Shown: positions 35,945 through 46,225, counted from the stretch's first letter. The stretch is DNA of 64,000 nt from Galbibacter mesophilus (GCF_023721415.1 NZ_JAMQVC010000001.1:186001-250000); one strand, 5' to 3'. Numbers and translations: made by a program. The notes: a model not told the origin generated them from the sequence alone.

Positions 35945-37924
35945 TTACGTAAAGAAATTCCAAACCACGCCAAAACGAACTATAAAGTCACGATAAGGAT
36001 AATTTGGAGCCGTAAAGTAGTCTGGCTCGGCAAAGAAAGTATTAAACTGTTCTGCCTTGAGATAAATTCTGGTACGGCGGACTTTAGCGTTAATAAAGAA
36101 ATCCATCATGGGGAAACCACCGATTTCCTCCCTGTCCTGCACCAGCAGTTCCCCAAGCACCGGACTGTAAGAATTCATGTAATATTCCGTGAAATATTTA
36201 GCTGTTAATCCAACTTGTATATACAATGCTTTTTTAAACAAATGATTGGAGTAATATAAAGTATTGCGCGTAGTGAACTGCGGAACATTTAAAATGTTTT
36301 CACTCTGATTTACATTTTGATACATTAAAGTATTTGCCAATCCCCATTTACGTAAAAAGTGAATATCGTTGGAAAATTTAACCTTCATGGAGTTGATCGA
36401 TCCAGAAAATTGTGTTGGTAAGACGGTTTGAACGTCATCAGCAATACTGGAAGTAGAATCTCCTTGATCTAAAACCTCTTGGAAATACGCATATTTATCG
36501 CGTATGGTATATGCCACGCTTAATTCTCCCCATTTCTTTGAAGCTACTGTACCTTCGAAGGTGCTTATGTTTTGTTTTTCAAAATCATCGTTCTGCCAAT
36601 TATACGATTGATAATCACTTTGATACAACAAATAATTAAAATTTGGCATTCGTGAAGATGCGTGTAAGTTGGCTCGAACGCTGATATCGTCGTTTACTTC
36701 GTAGCCCGCTTCAGCATTCAGGAGCGTTCCGCCCATATCGCCCACGATATTTTGGGTAAAATCGGCAGCCACCGTAAACCCGCCTATCCTCTTTTTCCAC
36801 TTACCTCCCAAGGAAATTTCATTATTCTGCATCTGATTTCCAATAATTTGATTTTCTTGGACAACGAGACTGTTGAAATAATAATTGTAACGATAGAAGT
36901 TCACCAGAAAGGAAGCTTCCCCGATTATCTTATTGTTATAATTTAAGTTGAGCTGATTATTGAATGTTTTTAACCTAGCGCGGTCCTCCAAATTACTTGC
37001 TTGAAAGGACTCTCCAAAATAAGGATTGGCTCTTCCTTGACGGAATTCATAAATCTTGGTTTCATATGTGAGCTCATGCCCAATTGATAGTCCGTAATTA
37101 CGAAGTGAATCTTGTTCTTTAAAAAGAAAATATTGATGATCTAAAAAATATCGCTTACCTAACAGAAAATTCTCGGCGTCTTCAAATCGAACATCAATAC
37201 GGGAACGGTCTTGAAACTCTTCGTCTCCAGAAGTAAACTGCTCTGGAACTGCCAATCCACCATTTTCTTGATTCAGTATGTCTTGAGAGGTAATATGTCC
37301 TCTCATTTGATATTTTCCGCTTTTAGTATGATAGTTGGTTGTAAATCTGAAATTTCCCGTACTGGATAAAATATGCTGATATTTTCCCAGAGAACGGGTA
37401 CCCTTGTAGGCGAAAGAAAAATTAAACTGCGGAGATGTATTTAAAGTAATCAAGGCATCCAGCACTTGCCCTTGCTCCATCACAGTTTTATAAAACAGTT
37501 CGGTGGATGGGGTTGGTACATGGTAATAATCAATATCTTCAACTTCCATGTAATTATTATACTTTGCCTCTTCCCCCATTCTTGGATAAAAGCCTTTTTG
37601 CTCGGTCTCGGCTCCTAGAATGTTGTAAGTCTGACCAACGTTCGCAAAAGGCAACAGTTCAAAATTGTCCTTCCGAAGGTAATTGTATTTGTATTCTTTG
37701 AAAATGGTAAGTGTAGTGTCGAAGTGGGTAGTATCCCTTTCGTAAGAAATAATTTTATAATCTTCGATTGCAAATTCTTTTTTGTCTTCCTTTTTTTTGT
37801 TGAATTTCCTTTCAGAAAGAACCGAGGTTGTATCCGAAGCTACTTCGGCATCCGTCTCAGTTTGCGCATAACCAAAGCCCAATCCAATGACAAAGAATAA
37901 CAAAACGAAATTAATATACCTCAT
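35945..37924 (-). CDS. Putative porin (Porin_10 family)
   Basis: 659 residues. The signal peptide is MRYINFVLLFFVIGLGFGYA, followed by a charged linker (FNKKKEDKKEFAIED). A long beta-barrel region follows with repeated aromatic strands, ending FIVRFGVVWNFFT with a terminal aromatic belt. The segments LRKDNFELLPFANVGQTYN and NFSFAYKGTRSLGKYQHIL match the Bacteroidota putative porin family as I recall it. It should sit in the outer membrane; the substrate is unknown. It lies 31 bp upstream of the class V aminotransferase on the same strand and may be co-transcribed. Confidence 0.82.
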   Translation of the reverse strand: MRYINFVLLFFVIGLGFGYAQTETDAEVASDTTSVLSERKFNKKKEDKKEFAIEDYKIISYERDTTHFDTTLTIFKEYKYNYLRKDNFELLPFANVGQTYNILGAETEQKGFYPRMGEEAKYNNYMEVEDIDYYHVPTPSTELFYKTVMEQGQVLDALITLNTSPQFNFSFAYKGTRSLGKYQHILSSTGNFRFTTNYHTKSGKYQMRGHITSQDILNQENGGLAVPEQFTSGDEEFQDRSRIDVRFEDAENFLLGKRYFLDHQYFLFKEQDSLRNYGLSIGHELTYETKIYEFRQGRANPYFGESFQASNLEDRARLKTFNNQLNLNYNNKIIGEASFLVNFYRYNYYFNSLVVQENQIIGNQMQNNEISLGGKWKKRIGGFTVAADFTQNIVGDMGGTLLNAEAGYEVNDDISVRANLHASSRMPNFNYLLYQSDYQSYNWQNDDFEKQNISTFEGTVASKKWGELSVAYTIRDKYAYFQEVLDQGDSTSSIADDVQTVLPTQFSGSINSMKVKFSNDIHFLRKWGLANTLMYQNVNQSENILNVPQFTTRNTLYYSNHLFKKALYIQVGLTAKYFTEYYMNSYSPVLGELLVQDREEIGGFPMMDFFINAKVRRTRIYLKAEQFNTFFAEPDYFTAPNYPYRDFIVRFGVVWNFFT

Positions 37925-38111
37925 CCATTTTTAGTTTGAAAGCAAAGGTAAATTATTTGCTTGAAATGAACCAGTAATAAATTTTAAACACAAAATCATG
38001 ATTAACAATATGCTCCAACTATATTTCGACGAGCCTGGTTTCATAAATATAAAGCTAAGTTGTCCTGTTCGTAATTTCTACTGAAGTTCACTTTGTATAA
38101 ATTTTATCTTT

Positions 38112-38119
38112 TACCTTTG
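38112..38119 (+). promoter_or_regulatory. Promoter -7 box of rnhB
   Basis: TACCTTTG with a TTTG 16 nt upstream (38092-38095). It lies inside the upstream extension of the rnhB frame and therefore supports the start at 38162. Confidence 0.5.
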
Positions 38120-38161
38120 AAAGCTGATGCTCCTTTATTCATCAACACAATAACGACTAAA

Positions 38162-38758
38162 ATGCTGAAATCTTATAGCCATTACAAATTTGAAGCCGGA
38201 ACCGATGAAGCCGGAAGAGGTTGTTTAGCCGGACCGGTTACCGCTGCGGCTGTAATATTGCCTTCTGAATTCGACAATGAGATAATAAACGATTCTAAGC
38301 AGCTAACGGAAATTAAAAGGAATCTTCTGCGACCTATAATAGAATCTGAAGCCCTTTGCTTCGGAGTTTCTCACATTTTTCCTTCAGAAATCGATGAAAT
38401 CAACATTTTAAATGCTTCCATTTTAGGGATGCATCGAGCCTTGGAACAGCTTACAACCAACATTGAGCATATTATTGTGGATGGCAACAAGTTTAAACCG
38501 TACTGCGAAATACCCCATCAATGCATTATTAAAGGCGACAGTAAATATTTGAGCATAGCAGCAGCTTCCATTTTGGCAAAAACCTATCGTGATGCTTACA
38601 TGGAGCAAATCCATGAAGAATTCCCTATGTACAATTGGAAAAAAAATAAAGGATACCCAACAAAAGAACACCGAGAAGCTATAAAGAAATACGGAGCAAC
38701 CAAATATCACCGTAAGTCTTTTCGGTTATTACCGGAGCAGTTGCGGTTGGAGCTTTAG
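38162..38758 (+). CDS. rnhB: Ribonuclease HII
   Basis: 198 residues from ATG 38162; the longer frame from TTG 38093 contains the promoter. [20 protein letters not shown] holds the DEAGRG catalytic motif. [12 protein letters not shown] (third acidic residue), [20 protein letters not shown] and [11 protein letters not shown] complete the family pattern. It removes RNA from RNA-DNA hybrids and misincorporated ribonucleotides. In the spacer after it, a 24-codon frame (38806-38880) is open but unsupported. Confidence 0.95.
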   Translation: MLKSYSHYKFEAGTDEAGRGCLAGPVTAAAVILPSEFDNEIINDSKQLTEIKRNLLRPIIESEALCFGVSHIFPSEIDEINILNASILGMHRALEQLTTNIEHIIVDGNKFKPYCEIPHQCIIKGDSKYLSIAAASILAKTYRDAYMEQIHEEFPMYNWKKNKGYPTKEHREAIKKYGATKYHRKSFRLLPEQLRLEL

Positions 38759-38947
38759 GATGTTCAAAGACATTTTATCTCAAAAATCCTAATAAAACCA
38801 ACCAAATGATCAACGAAATCAGTCCTTCCCAATTGGATTTAAAAAATAAAATTACCGTTCGAGGTCGTATTAGAAGTTGACGTTAACACTTCTAAAAAAT
38901 TTTCAATAAAAACAGTAAGAAACAATTATTTGTTTTGGAATTTAAAT

Positions 38948-38976
38948 AAAAAAACCGCCTCCAAGGTGGGAGGCAG
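38948..38976 (-). terminator. Terminator of the susC-susD operon
   Basis: GCCTCC/GGAGGC stem with a 6-nt loop followed by GGTTTTTTT on the minus strand, about 30 bp past the SusD stop. Confidence 0.8.
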
Positions 38977-39006
38977 CTTCTCTAATTTATACTTAGAATA
39001 CAGTCT

Positions 39007-40431
39007 TTAATTAAATGGCAAAACTGCATCGGAAGATTTGTTAGCTACTAGAATTTCATTTAAATCAATTTCAGTAGTTGCCGTTCCTGAGCCAGGCTCA
39101 TAATTTATTTTATCTAAATCACCAACAATACTAGATATAAAAGAAGGTATCACTGGAACTGTAGAAGGATCTCCTTCGGAAACGTTGGGATTTTGAAGTA
39201 TTTCGTTTTCGGTTACTACTAGTTTCACCCCCATATCCACAAATCTAATACCTTCAGAAATAAAAATTTCTTGTCGAGTTCTATAAAGTAGCCTTAACGC
39301 TTCATCTTCATTACCAATTCCACCAATTTCACTTTGAGTCAATGAAGTACCAGACACTGAAGGAACATCAATTCTATCCCCAAGTCTATACAAAACAAGC
39401 CCAGAACGACCATTAACAACAACATTTGTACTATCCGGTCTTGAACCTGGATCAATTTGTGATCTTTGTTCAATATTATCGTCAATATTTCTTACCTCCC
39501 GTGTACTAACTAAATTCAATAAATCTTCCATTTTCATTTGGGCAGAGCTTAAATTACCATCGGTGATATCGGCTTCAGCTAAAATTAAATGAGCTTCTTC
39601 CGCTTTAAGATAAGCTACAGGAGCGTCTTCAGATGCAGACAAAAAAGAATATTTTGGATCCAGAAAGTCTAAAGTTGGTAAAGGCTGAAAATCATCAAAT
39701 GTTGCACGGCCGTATAAAGCACTCTCCATGGTATTTGTTGGCCCATTAGCTGCATCAAAGTTAGCAAATCTTATAAAATCATTGCTTAGTGCCAATGCGC
39801 TATTTGCAGATGCTACTGCATTCACCTTATCTCCTAAGTAATAGTTGGCACGAGCTTTAGCCAAATGATATTCCGGTTTAGCATTAAGCGAAATTGCTTG
39901 GTTAAATGACTCAATGGCACTTAAATAGTTATCATCTGAAGAAATGATTGGCCCTAGTTCTTCCTGTGGAAGTCCAGAAAAATACATTCCTGAGAACAGA
40001 TAAGATAACCCCTCGAAGAAATGGTACTCAGCTTCTGTTTCAGTATTGTAATTAACATCGGCAGGTCCCACAGTTTCCAATCCAAATAAAGCAGCTTCCC
40101 TCAATCGAGCAATTCTAAATTGAGTATCTCTAATATCAGGATCCGTAGTCCTAATGTCCAAATTATCCAAGAACTGGCTATAAAAAGTTTGAGTATTAAC
40201 ATAGTTATCCGAACCTAACTCTGCTAGTATCAGAATTTCATTCAAGGTAAGCGATACCTCCCTTTCAATACCTGTTAACCAAATCTCTGAAGAGTTTGGT
40301 TGACCAACAACTGATTGCTCTGATAGATTAGGATTTTCTACGTCTGTAAAGTCTACAGCGCCGTCAAAATTATCTGTGCAACTCGAAACTATGAGTGCCG
40401 CTAAAATATTTATATATATAAATTTTTTCAT
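39007..40431 (-). CDS. SusD/RagB-family outer-membrane lipoprotein
   Basis: 474 residues. The lipoprotein signal MKKFIYINILAALIVSSCTD has its lipobox Cys at residue 18. The chain is helical and TPR-rich (EYHLAKARANYYLGDKVNAV, LKAEEAHLILAEADI) and ends with the SusD C-terminal pattern (LYRTRQEIFISEGIRFVDMG). It forms the lid over the SusC barrel encoded 10 bp upstream and captures a nutrient at the cell surface. There are no glycoside hydrolase, peptidase or anti-sigma genes alongside, so the ligand cannot be guessed. Confidence 0.9.
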   Translation of the reverse strand: MKKFIYINILAALIVSSCTDNFDGAVDFTDVENPNLSEQSVVGQPNSSEIWLTGIEREVSLTLNEILILAELGSDNYVNTQTFYSQFLDNLDIRTTDPDIRDTQFRIARLREAALFGLETVGPADVNYNTETEAEYHFFEGLSYLFSGMYFSGLPQEELGPIISSDDNYLSAIESFNQAISLNAKPEYHLAKARANYYLGDKVNAVASANSALALSNDFIRFANFDAANGPTNTMESALYGRATFDDFQPLPTLDFLDPKYSFLSASEDAPVAYLKAEEAHLILAEADITDGNLSSAQMKMEDLLNLVSTREVRNIDDNIEQRSQIDPGSRPDSTNVVVNGRSGLVLYRLGDRIDVPSVSGTSLTQSEIGGIGNEDEALRLLYRTRQEIFISEGIRFVDMGVKLVVTENEILQNPNVSEGDPSTVPVIPSFISSIVGDLDKINYEPGSGTATTEIDLNEILVANKSSDAVLPFN

Positions 40432-40441
40432 TTTTTTTTAT

Positions 40442-43252
40442 TTAAAATTGAAATTTTAAAGATGTCAAGAAAATTCTAGGTGCAGATTCAGTACCGTAGG
40501 CAAATCCACCACTTGAAAATCCATTTTGGGTACCAATACCTGATCCAGTAATTTCAGGGTCGAAATCACCAGCGGTCCAGTTAAAAGGATTAGTTACGTT
40601 AAATGATAATATAACATCATTAAAAGGCTTAAGTGCATCACCAAAACGATAAGAAGCTCCAATGTTTCTTATTTTAAAGAAGTCGTTGTCAAAAGTTACA
40701 AAATTAGTGTAATTAAAAGGTGATGTTTGTCCGAATAACTCATCAGGAATACCTTCTGAATCAACACCTCTTAACACCCTTAGGAGAAAACTTAAGTCAA
40801 CAATGCTTCCTCCATACTGATAATCACCTGTTACAAAAAGACTAAAGTTTTTGTAAGAATAATTTAAGTTAAGAGATCCAAAGTAAGGAGCGAACGTCTT
40901 ACCTAGAGAAGCGTTAGGTGTAAATGCATAAGTACCATCATCTTGCAACTCTGCAATAGTACCTCGCAAGTATCCTAAGCTTTCACCTTCTTCAACCCAT
41001 GATCCAATTACCGTAAAACCACCTACGTTAAATGGTGCACTTCCTCCTGTACTAGTAACTAAGTTTTCATTAGTGTTATAGGAGACCCCCATTGATAAAT
41101 TATGATTCTGACCTTGCAATATTTTGGCGTTCAATTCAAACTCCCATCCTTTGTTCTCAATCTCACCTATATTCTGAATTTGATTTAATTGACCTGAAGA
41201 AGGAGGTGCTCCGGGTGTAAATAATGCGTCCTCCGTAGTGGCATTATAATAAGTAACACCAAAATTTAAACGATTGTAAAGAAAACCTAAATCAACTCCA
41301 AACTCATATGTTTTTACAAGTTCAGAAACCAAATCTGGGTTTCCAGGCTGATCAAATCTAAAGGCAGGTTGCTCCAAAAAAGACTCTAAAGCGAAGGTTT
41401 TATCCTGAGAAAATGGTTGAGCAAAATTAGTTGCTTCTCCATAATTTGCTCTAAGCTTCAGGGTCGATACAGCATTATACAAACCACTTTCTCTGTAAAA
41501 TTCATGGTCTGATATGTTATAAGTTACTCCTATTTTAGGTAAGAAAATAGCACTTGTATTCTCTCCAGCTGAAGTGTTCTTATCTAACCTACCTCCAAGC
41601 TCCAAATATGCTACATTATAAATCCCAATATTTTCCAAAAAGTACAATCCATAGTTTGCGTTTTCCAACAAAAAATCTGACGCCGTTCTAATTGAAAAAT
41701 TATTTATGGAGGAAGTACCATCAACTCCACCTGAACCATCTAATCTATTCTGAAAATCTGAACTTCGAAAAAATTGCCCACCTAGTATACTTACAAATGA
41801 AAAATTCTCCATGTCATAAGAATGAGTAAAGTTAAGGTCTGCAGTAGTAGTAAAAGAAGACCTTAAAACTCTAGACAGAAAAGCCTGATCAGTCGTACCT
41901 TCTGGAATCGAACCTAGAGCAATTTGTAATGCATTACTATCAACCTCTTCATCTTTTGACTCCCTATAATCCACCCCTAAAGTAGCGTTTGCTTGTAGAT
42001 TACCGGTAATGTCGTAAGTAAATTTGTTTGACGCAGTGAAACGGTTAATTTTTCTGTTTATATCAACTAAAGGAGCTATAGCATCCGATCTTTCGATTTC
42101 AGCTTGCCATTCAGCATCTGAAAGTTCATTTAAATCACCAAACACACCTCCCTCGAAATTTGAGAATCTCGAAAAACTTGTATTAGCATTGAAATCCAGG
42201 GTGTTCTCGAATCCTGTATACGAAAAAGAACCTTGATATCTTAATTTATCAGAAACTTCTGCTCCAAATCCGAAGGTAAAACTTCTTCTAACTTGTTCAT
42301 TAACATCATTAAAAGAATCATCTTCATACAGACTACCTCCGAAATTATAGGTGAATTTTTCGGAACCGCCATTAATACCAAACCTGTGCTCTATTGAAAC
42401 TCCTGGATCAAACAACGCCTCCGCGGTTCTATCATATTCCAAATAATCCTTGGTTCCCTTAATAACACCAACTCTACCTTCATAAAACACGGTTGCTTTA
42501 CCTTCTTTACCTTTTTTGGTTATAATCTGTATTACACCATTAGCGGCATCTGCACCGTACAATGTGGTGGCTGCACCACCTTTAATATATTCAATCTTTT
42601 CTATAGATTCAACTGGAATATCGGCTAAAGCAGAAACACTTGCTCCACCAGTATCCAATCCAAGTTCAGGATTGGAGTTTAAGTTATCCACTCTAATACC
42701 ATCCACAATTACAACAGGAGTTGAAGATGATGCTGCACTAATGGGACCTCTAGTTCGAATAATCGCCGCAGTCCCTGGTTGACCAGAACTTAATCTTATC
42801 TGAGCACTAGGTGCGTTTGATTGTAAAATTTGGTCAATTTGGGTTGCTGGAAGACGGTCAATCTGCTCAGCATCAATAACATCTACCGTCGTTGAAAGTC
42901 TCTTCTTTTGTATTCCAGAGCCCTGTCCCGTAACAATAACTTCCTCCAATGCCTGAGCATCCTGTTCCAAGGCAATATTGATTACACTTGCAGCTCCAAC
43001 CGTTTTCTCTTCTGTTTTCTGACCAACAAAAGAAAACACCAATACCTCTCCAGTAGAGGCGTTAATAGTATAATTCCCGTCGAAATCGGTTTGGGTACCG
43101 GTTGATGTACCCTTAATCCTTACACTTGCTCCCGGTAACGGAAGCCCATCCTGGTCCGTCACCGTACCAGTAATTGTCTTCTCCTGCGCATAGGAGAACT
43201 GAAATGCTATCACCATTAGAAGCGACAGCAACCAAGTAAACTTTGATCTCAT
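40442..43252 (-). CDS. SusC/RagA-family TonB-linked outer-membrane transporter
   Basis: 936 residues. A signal peptide ends at SYAQ. A carboxypeptidase-like regulatory domain (about residues 24-100, TVTDQDGLPLPGASVRIKG) precedes the plug (VIVTGQGSGIQKKRLSTTVD, VVIVDGIRVDNLNSNPE, IEYIKGGAATTLYGADAANG). The barrel ends APRIFLTSLKFQF. It takes up a large nutrient through the outer membrane using TonB energy, with the SusD lipoprotein downstream. It is divergent from the large lipoprotein gene at 43479, with a 226-bp AT-rich spacer holding the promoters. Confidence 0.94.
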   Translation of the reverse strand: MRSKFTWLLSLLMVIAFQFSYAQEKTITGTVTDQDGLPLPGASVRIKGTSTGTQTDFDGNYTINASTGEVLVFSFVGQKTEEKTVGAASVINIALEQDAQALEEVIVTGQGSGIQKKRLSTTVDVIDAEQIDRLPATQIDQILQSNAPSAQIRLSSGQPGTAAIIRTRGPISAASSSTPVVIVDGIRVDNLNSNPELGLDTGGASVSALADIPVESIEKIEYIKGGAATTLYGADAANGVIQIITKKGKEGKATVFYEGRVGVIKGTKDYLEYDRTAEALFDPGVSIEHRFGINGGSEKFTYNFGGSLYEDDSFNDVNEQVRRSFTFGFGAEVSDKLRYQGSFSYTGFENTLDFNANTSFSRFSNFEGGVFGDLNELSDAEWQAEIERSDAIAPLVDINRKINRFTASNKFTYDITGNLQANATLGVDYRESKDEEVDSNALQIALGSIPEGTTDQAFLSRVLRSSFTTTADLNFTHSYDMENFSFVSILGGQFFRSSDFQNRLDGSGGVDGTSSINNFSIRTASDFLLENANYGLYFLENIGIYNVAYLELGGRLDKNTSAGENTSAIFLPKIGVTYNISDHEFYRESGLYNAVSTLKLRANYGEATNFAQPFSQDKTFALESFLEQPAFRFDQPGNPDLVSELVKTYEFGVDLGFLYNRLNFGVTYYNATTEDALFTPGAPPSSGQLNQIQNIGEIENKGWEFELNAKILQGQNHNLSMGVSYNTNENLVTSTGGSAPFNVGGFTVIGSWVEEGESLGYLRGTIAELQDDGTYAFTPNASLGKTFAPYFGSLNLNYSYKNFSLFVTGDYQYGGSIVDLSFLLRVLRGVDSEGIPDELFGQTSPFNYTNFVTFDNDFFKIRNIGASYRFGDALKPFNDVILSFNVTNPFNWTAGDFDPEITGSGIGTQNGFSSGGFAYGTESAPRIFLTSLKFQF

Positions 43253-43453
43253 ATTTTTAATTAATTTGAATTTAGCGTAGCACGAATATCTTAAAAAAAT
43301 ATTAAAAAAAAAAAATAAATATTAAATTATGTTAATTGATGAGGTATTCTCATAAATTTCGTTATCTCATAGATTATACGCTATTCTTGCAACGATTTTT
43401 ATAAACAAAAGTTATTTTTACTAAACTACTTTACGTTTCAATGGTATAAATTT

Positions 43454-43461
43454 TATTTTTG
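43454..43461 (+). promoter_or_regulatory. Candidate -7 box of the 43479 gene
   Basis: TATTTTTG matches TAnnTTTG 17 bp before the start codon. No TTG at the expected distance. Confidence 0.35.
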
Positions 43462-43478
43462 TTGAAAATCATTTTTCA

Positions 43479-45923
43479 ATGAAGCAATTAATAGCCCTTT
43501 TAATAATATCTTCCTTTTTATTTTCTTGTAAAAAAGAGCCCCCTACAAAACCAGACAACCTTATCGCATACACTCCTCGAAATGCCACAGTAGTTATTAG
43601 GGTAAACGACTTTAATGGTTTTAAGAGTGAACTTATTAATAATGACTTCCTAAAGTTAATTAACAACAGTAGTGTTTATAAGAATGCTTCATCATTAATT
43701 TCAACATTAGATTATATAGAGCCGAAATCCACAGCCCTTATTGCTTTCAATGAAATTGGGAAAAATAAATTTGAATACACCTTCATCAGTAAAAACCATA
43801 ATAATTTATTCAAAATAGATTCTTCCGTTAACCGGAAATTGGAAACTATTACTTATGAAAATGCCAGTATAAAAGCACTAACTATTAATGACAAGAAATT
43901 ATTCAGCACTACTATCAACAATTACTTTATTGGATCTTCTTCCCGACTGATTATTGAAAACTTTATTCGGAATTCCAATAATTTACAAAGCCCTGCAGAA
44001 CTACAAAAGCTTTATGAAGTTTCCCAAAGGAATGTTGCTGCCAATATTTTCGTGAACCATAAAAAAGGACGGTATTTCTTCGAACAGGTCCTTTCTGAAA
44101 AAACAACTACACAAGTTTTTAGTTTTAACGATTGGACTTCCCTTGATGCAAGCATAGCCCAAGACTATGTAAAGCTCAATGGTATTGCTGTTGCCAACGA
44201 CTCCATAAAGAATACACTAAATACTTTTAAGCGCTCTATGCCCAAGAATAGCTTGGCAGCCGAAATAACACCTATTAATGCAACCTACTTTATCTCCTAC
44301 CCTTCACTTACTGGAAACGAGCCTTCCGCCACTAAAGTAACCGACTCACTTTTCCACACGGTTAGTGAAATGATTGAAATAGGAACGGATGAAGAAAAGG
44401 TTTTTGCCTTTCTAATGAATGACAATTTGGATTTTGAAGACCGACTGCAAAAATATGTAAAGGAAAAGAAAAGTTTTCGCGACTATCCTATTTGGGCTCT
44501 TAATCAAGAAGAAATTATTTCACTTCATTTTTCTAAATTCACAAAAGGCAACACAACTAATTTTGTTTCCAAAGTAGACGATTTTTATGTCTTTGCTGAA
44601 AATGAAAGCGATATAGAAAGTATAATTTCAAACTATCAAAATAGCGCTACCCTTGCTCAATTGCCTTCCTACAAAAATTTAAGAAGCGAACTCGCCGATG
44701 AGTCTACTATATTGGGCATTGGGAATCTCGAAAAACTTAAATCTTCTAACAATATCCTGAACGAAGAATTTGAAAAATCCATTGAAAACAAATCGTTTGA
44801 CGATTATAAATTTATTGCCTTTCAATATATTGCTGAAGGTGATTTTGCCCATTTCCATACACTTCTTAAAAAAGCCAATACATCTACGGTACAATCGAAC
44901 ATTATAACTCAGATGTTTACCACTACGCTTGATGCTGATATTGCCACAAGACCTCAATTTGTATTAAATCACTACACCAAGAAGAAAGAAATTGTGGTGC
45001 AGGACACGGAGAACAACCTTTATTTAATAGGTACAGACGGGAAATTACTTTGGAAAAAACAATTGGAGGGGAAAATTTTAGGCGATATCACACAGGTTGA
45101 TTTATACAGAAATGGCCGACTGCAACTAGCTTTTACAACCGACAAAAAATTTAGAATTGTAGACAGAAACGGAGAGGATGTCAACCCATTTCCATTGGAA
45201 TTCAATTCTAAAATCACCCAGCCCCTAGCGGTTTTTGATTATAGCAACAATAAAGACTACCGATTCTTAGTGGTAATGGGAAAACAGATAAAAATGTACA
45301 ACAGAAATGCAGATATTGTTGATGGCTTTATTCTGAAAGAAACTGAGAATACTATAATTAATCCTCCGAAGCATATACGTATTGGAAACAAGGATTATAT
45401 TATTTTACAGGAAAGTGATGGCAAGCTGGATATTCTCCACAGAACGGGTGACGTAAGAATACGAGTTAAAGGCAGTATTGATTTCTCCGGAAACGAAGTC
45501 TATTTGTACGATCGTAAGTTCACTACTACAAACACCTCTGGCGATCTTATTCAAGTGGACCAAAAAGGTGGCCTGAACAAAATTGAAAAAGGATTTAAAG
45601 AAAATCACCTCATCGATGCCACCATACATACATTGACTTCTATTTCTGAAAACAAACTGAGCATTAAAGACAATGAAGCAACTTTGGATTTTGGCATCTA
45701 CACGCAACCCAAAATATTTTATATTGGTGATAAAATTTATGTTTCTACCACCGATAAACAAACGCACAAAGTCTATTTATTTGATAGTAATGCCAAAATG
45801 ATTGAAAATTTCCCAGTCTATGGAGACTCGGCTATCGATTTGGATGACATGGACAATGATAAAAACTTGGAATTTGTAACAGTGGGAGATAAAAACTCGA
45901 TAATCTGCTATAAACTAAATTAA
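43479..45923 (+). CDS. Large lipoprotein of unknown function with C-terminal beta-propeller-like region
   Basis: 814 residues. The lipoprotein signal is MKQLIALLIISSFLFSCKKE (lipobox Cys17). The N-terminal half (about residues 30-470) has DUF3352-like features (LIAYTPRNATVVIRVNDFNG, repeated sandwich segments). From about residue 490 there are repeated blades such as NHYTKKKEIVVQDTENNLYL, QVDLYRNGRLQLAFTTDKKF and VYGDSAIDLDDMDNDKNLEF. These suggest a PQQ/WD-like propeller, with the last one resembling an FG-GAP or EF-type Asp-rich loop. Homologues seem widespread in Flavobacteriia, but I know of no tested function. The TTGCTAC array lies just after the stop. Confidence 0.78.
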   Translation: MKQLIALLIISSFLFSCKKEPPTKPDNLIAYTPRNATVVIRVNDFNGFKSELINNDFLKLINNSSVYKNASSLISTLDYIEPKSTALIAFNEIGKNKFEYTFISKNHNNLFKIDSSVNRKLETITYENASIKALTINDKKLFSTTINNYFIGSSSRLIIENFIRNSNNLQSPAELQKLYEVSQRNVAANIFVNHKKGRYFFEQVLSEKTTTQVFSFNDWTSLDASIAQDYVKLNGIAVANDSIKNTLNTFKRSMPKNSLAAEITPINATYFISYPSLTGNEPSATKVTDSLFHTVSEMIEIGTDEEKVFAFLMNDNLDFEDRLQKYVKEKKSFRDYPIWALNQEEIISLHFSKFTKGNTTNFVSKVDDFYVFAENESDIESIISNYQNSATLAQLPSYKNLRSELADESTILGIGNLEKLKSSNNILNEEFEKSIENKSFDDYKFIAFQYIAEGDFAHFHTLLKKANTSTVQSNIITQMFTTTLDADIATRPQFVLNHYTKKKEIVVQDTENNLYLIGTDGKLLWKKQLEGKILGDITQVDLYRNGRLQLAFTTDKKFRIVDRNGEDVNPFPLEFNSKITQPLAVFDYSNNKDYRFLVVMGKQIKMYNRNADIVDGFILKETENTIINPPKHIRIGNKDYIILQESDGKLDILHRTGDVRIRVKGSIDFSGNEVYLYDRKFTTTNTSGDLIQVDQKGGLNKIEKGFKENHLIDATIHTLTSISENKLSIKDNEATLDFGIYTQPKIFYIGDKIYVSTTDKQTHKVYLFDSNAKMIENFPVYGDSAIDLDDMDNDKNLEFVTVGDKNSIICYKLN

Positions 45924-45993
45924 TACATCTATTGTAAAAATTAAAAGTCTATAGCCTTATCCTCTAAAATGAAAGTTTAATTGTAAAATTTGG

Positions 45994-46182
45994 TTGCTAT
46001 CCATCACTTTTGAATTGCTACTCATCATTTTTGGGTTGCTACTGACTCAAATCACGTTGCTACCAATTGATTTTCCATTGCTACTGGCTTATCATGTATT
46101 GCTACCGGCTTACTTTCTATTGCTACTCATCAATCGTGCATTGCTACCGGCTTATTTCATGTTGCTACGCGCAAATATTGTT
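45994..46182. repeat. Nine-unit 21-bp array with TTGCTAC heptamer
   Basis: Units begin at 45994, 46015, 46036, 46057, 46078, 46099, 46120, 46141 and 46162, an exact 21-bp period. Eight of nine start with TTGCTAC and the first with TTGCTAT. The other 14 bases differ between units, though phrases such as CGGCTTAT and TCATCA recur. It fills the spacer between two convergent genes. It is unlike a CRISPR (the conserved part is only 7 bp). No promoter or terminator was seen in it. Confidence 0.92.
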
Positions 46183-46225
46183 CGGCTGCAAAAAGAATTT
46201 AGTCAGAGTATAGTCAATTGAAAAA

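Noticed and set aside
38093-38161. Upstream extension of rnhB
   Set aside because: It contains a TACCTTTG promoter box and begins with TTG; the ATG at 38162 matches family starts.
38806-38880. 24-codon frame after rnhB (ends VRGRIRS)
   Set aside because: It looks faintly like the start of a nucleic-acid-binding protein but has no continuation, family match or promoter.
45994-46182. CRISPR array
   Set aside because: The constant part is 7 bp and the variable part 14 bp, far from CRISPR repeat/spacer sizes, and no cas genes are present.
45994-46221. 75-codon open frame with Leu-Leu heptads across the TTGCTAC array
   Set aside because: The 21-bp period keeps one frame open by chance and yields a repetitive peptide. 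The conserved feature is a DNA heptamer, and no ribosome site or family match supports a protein.
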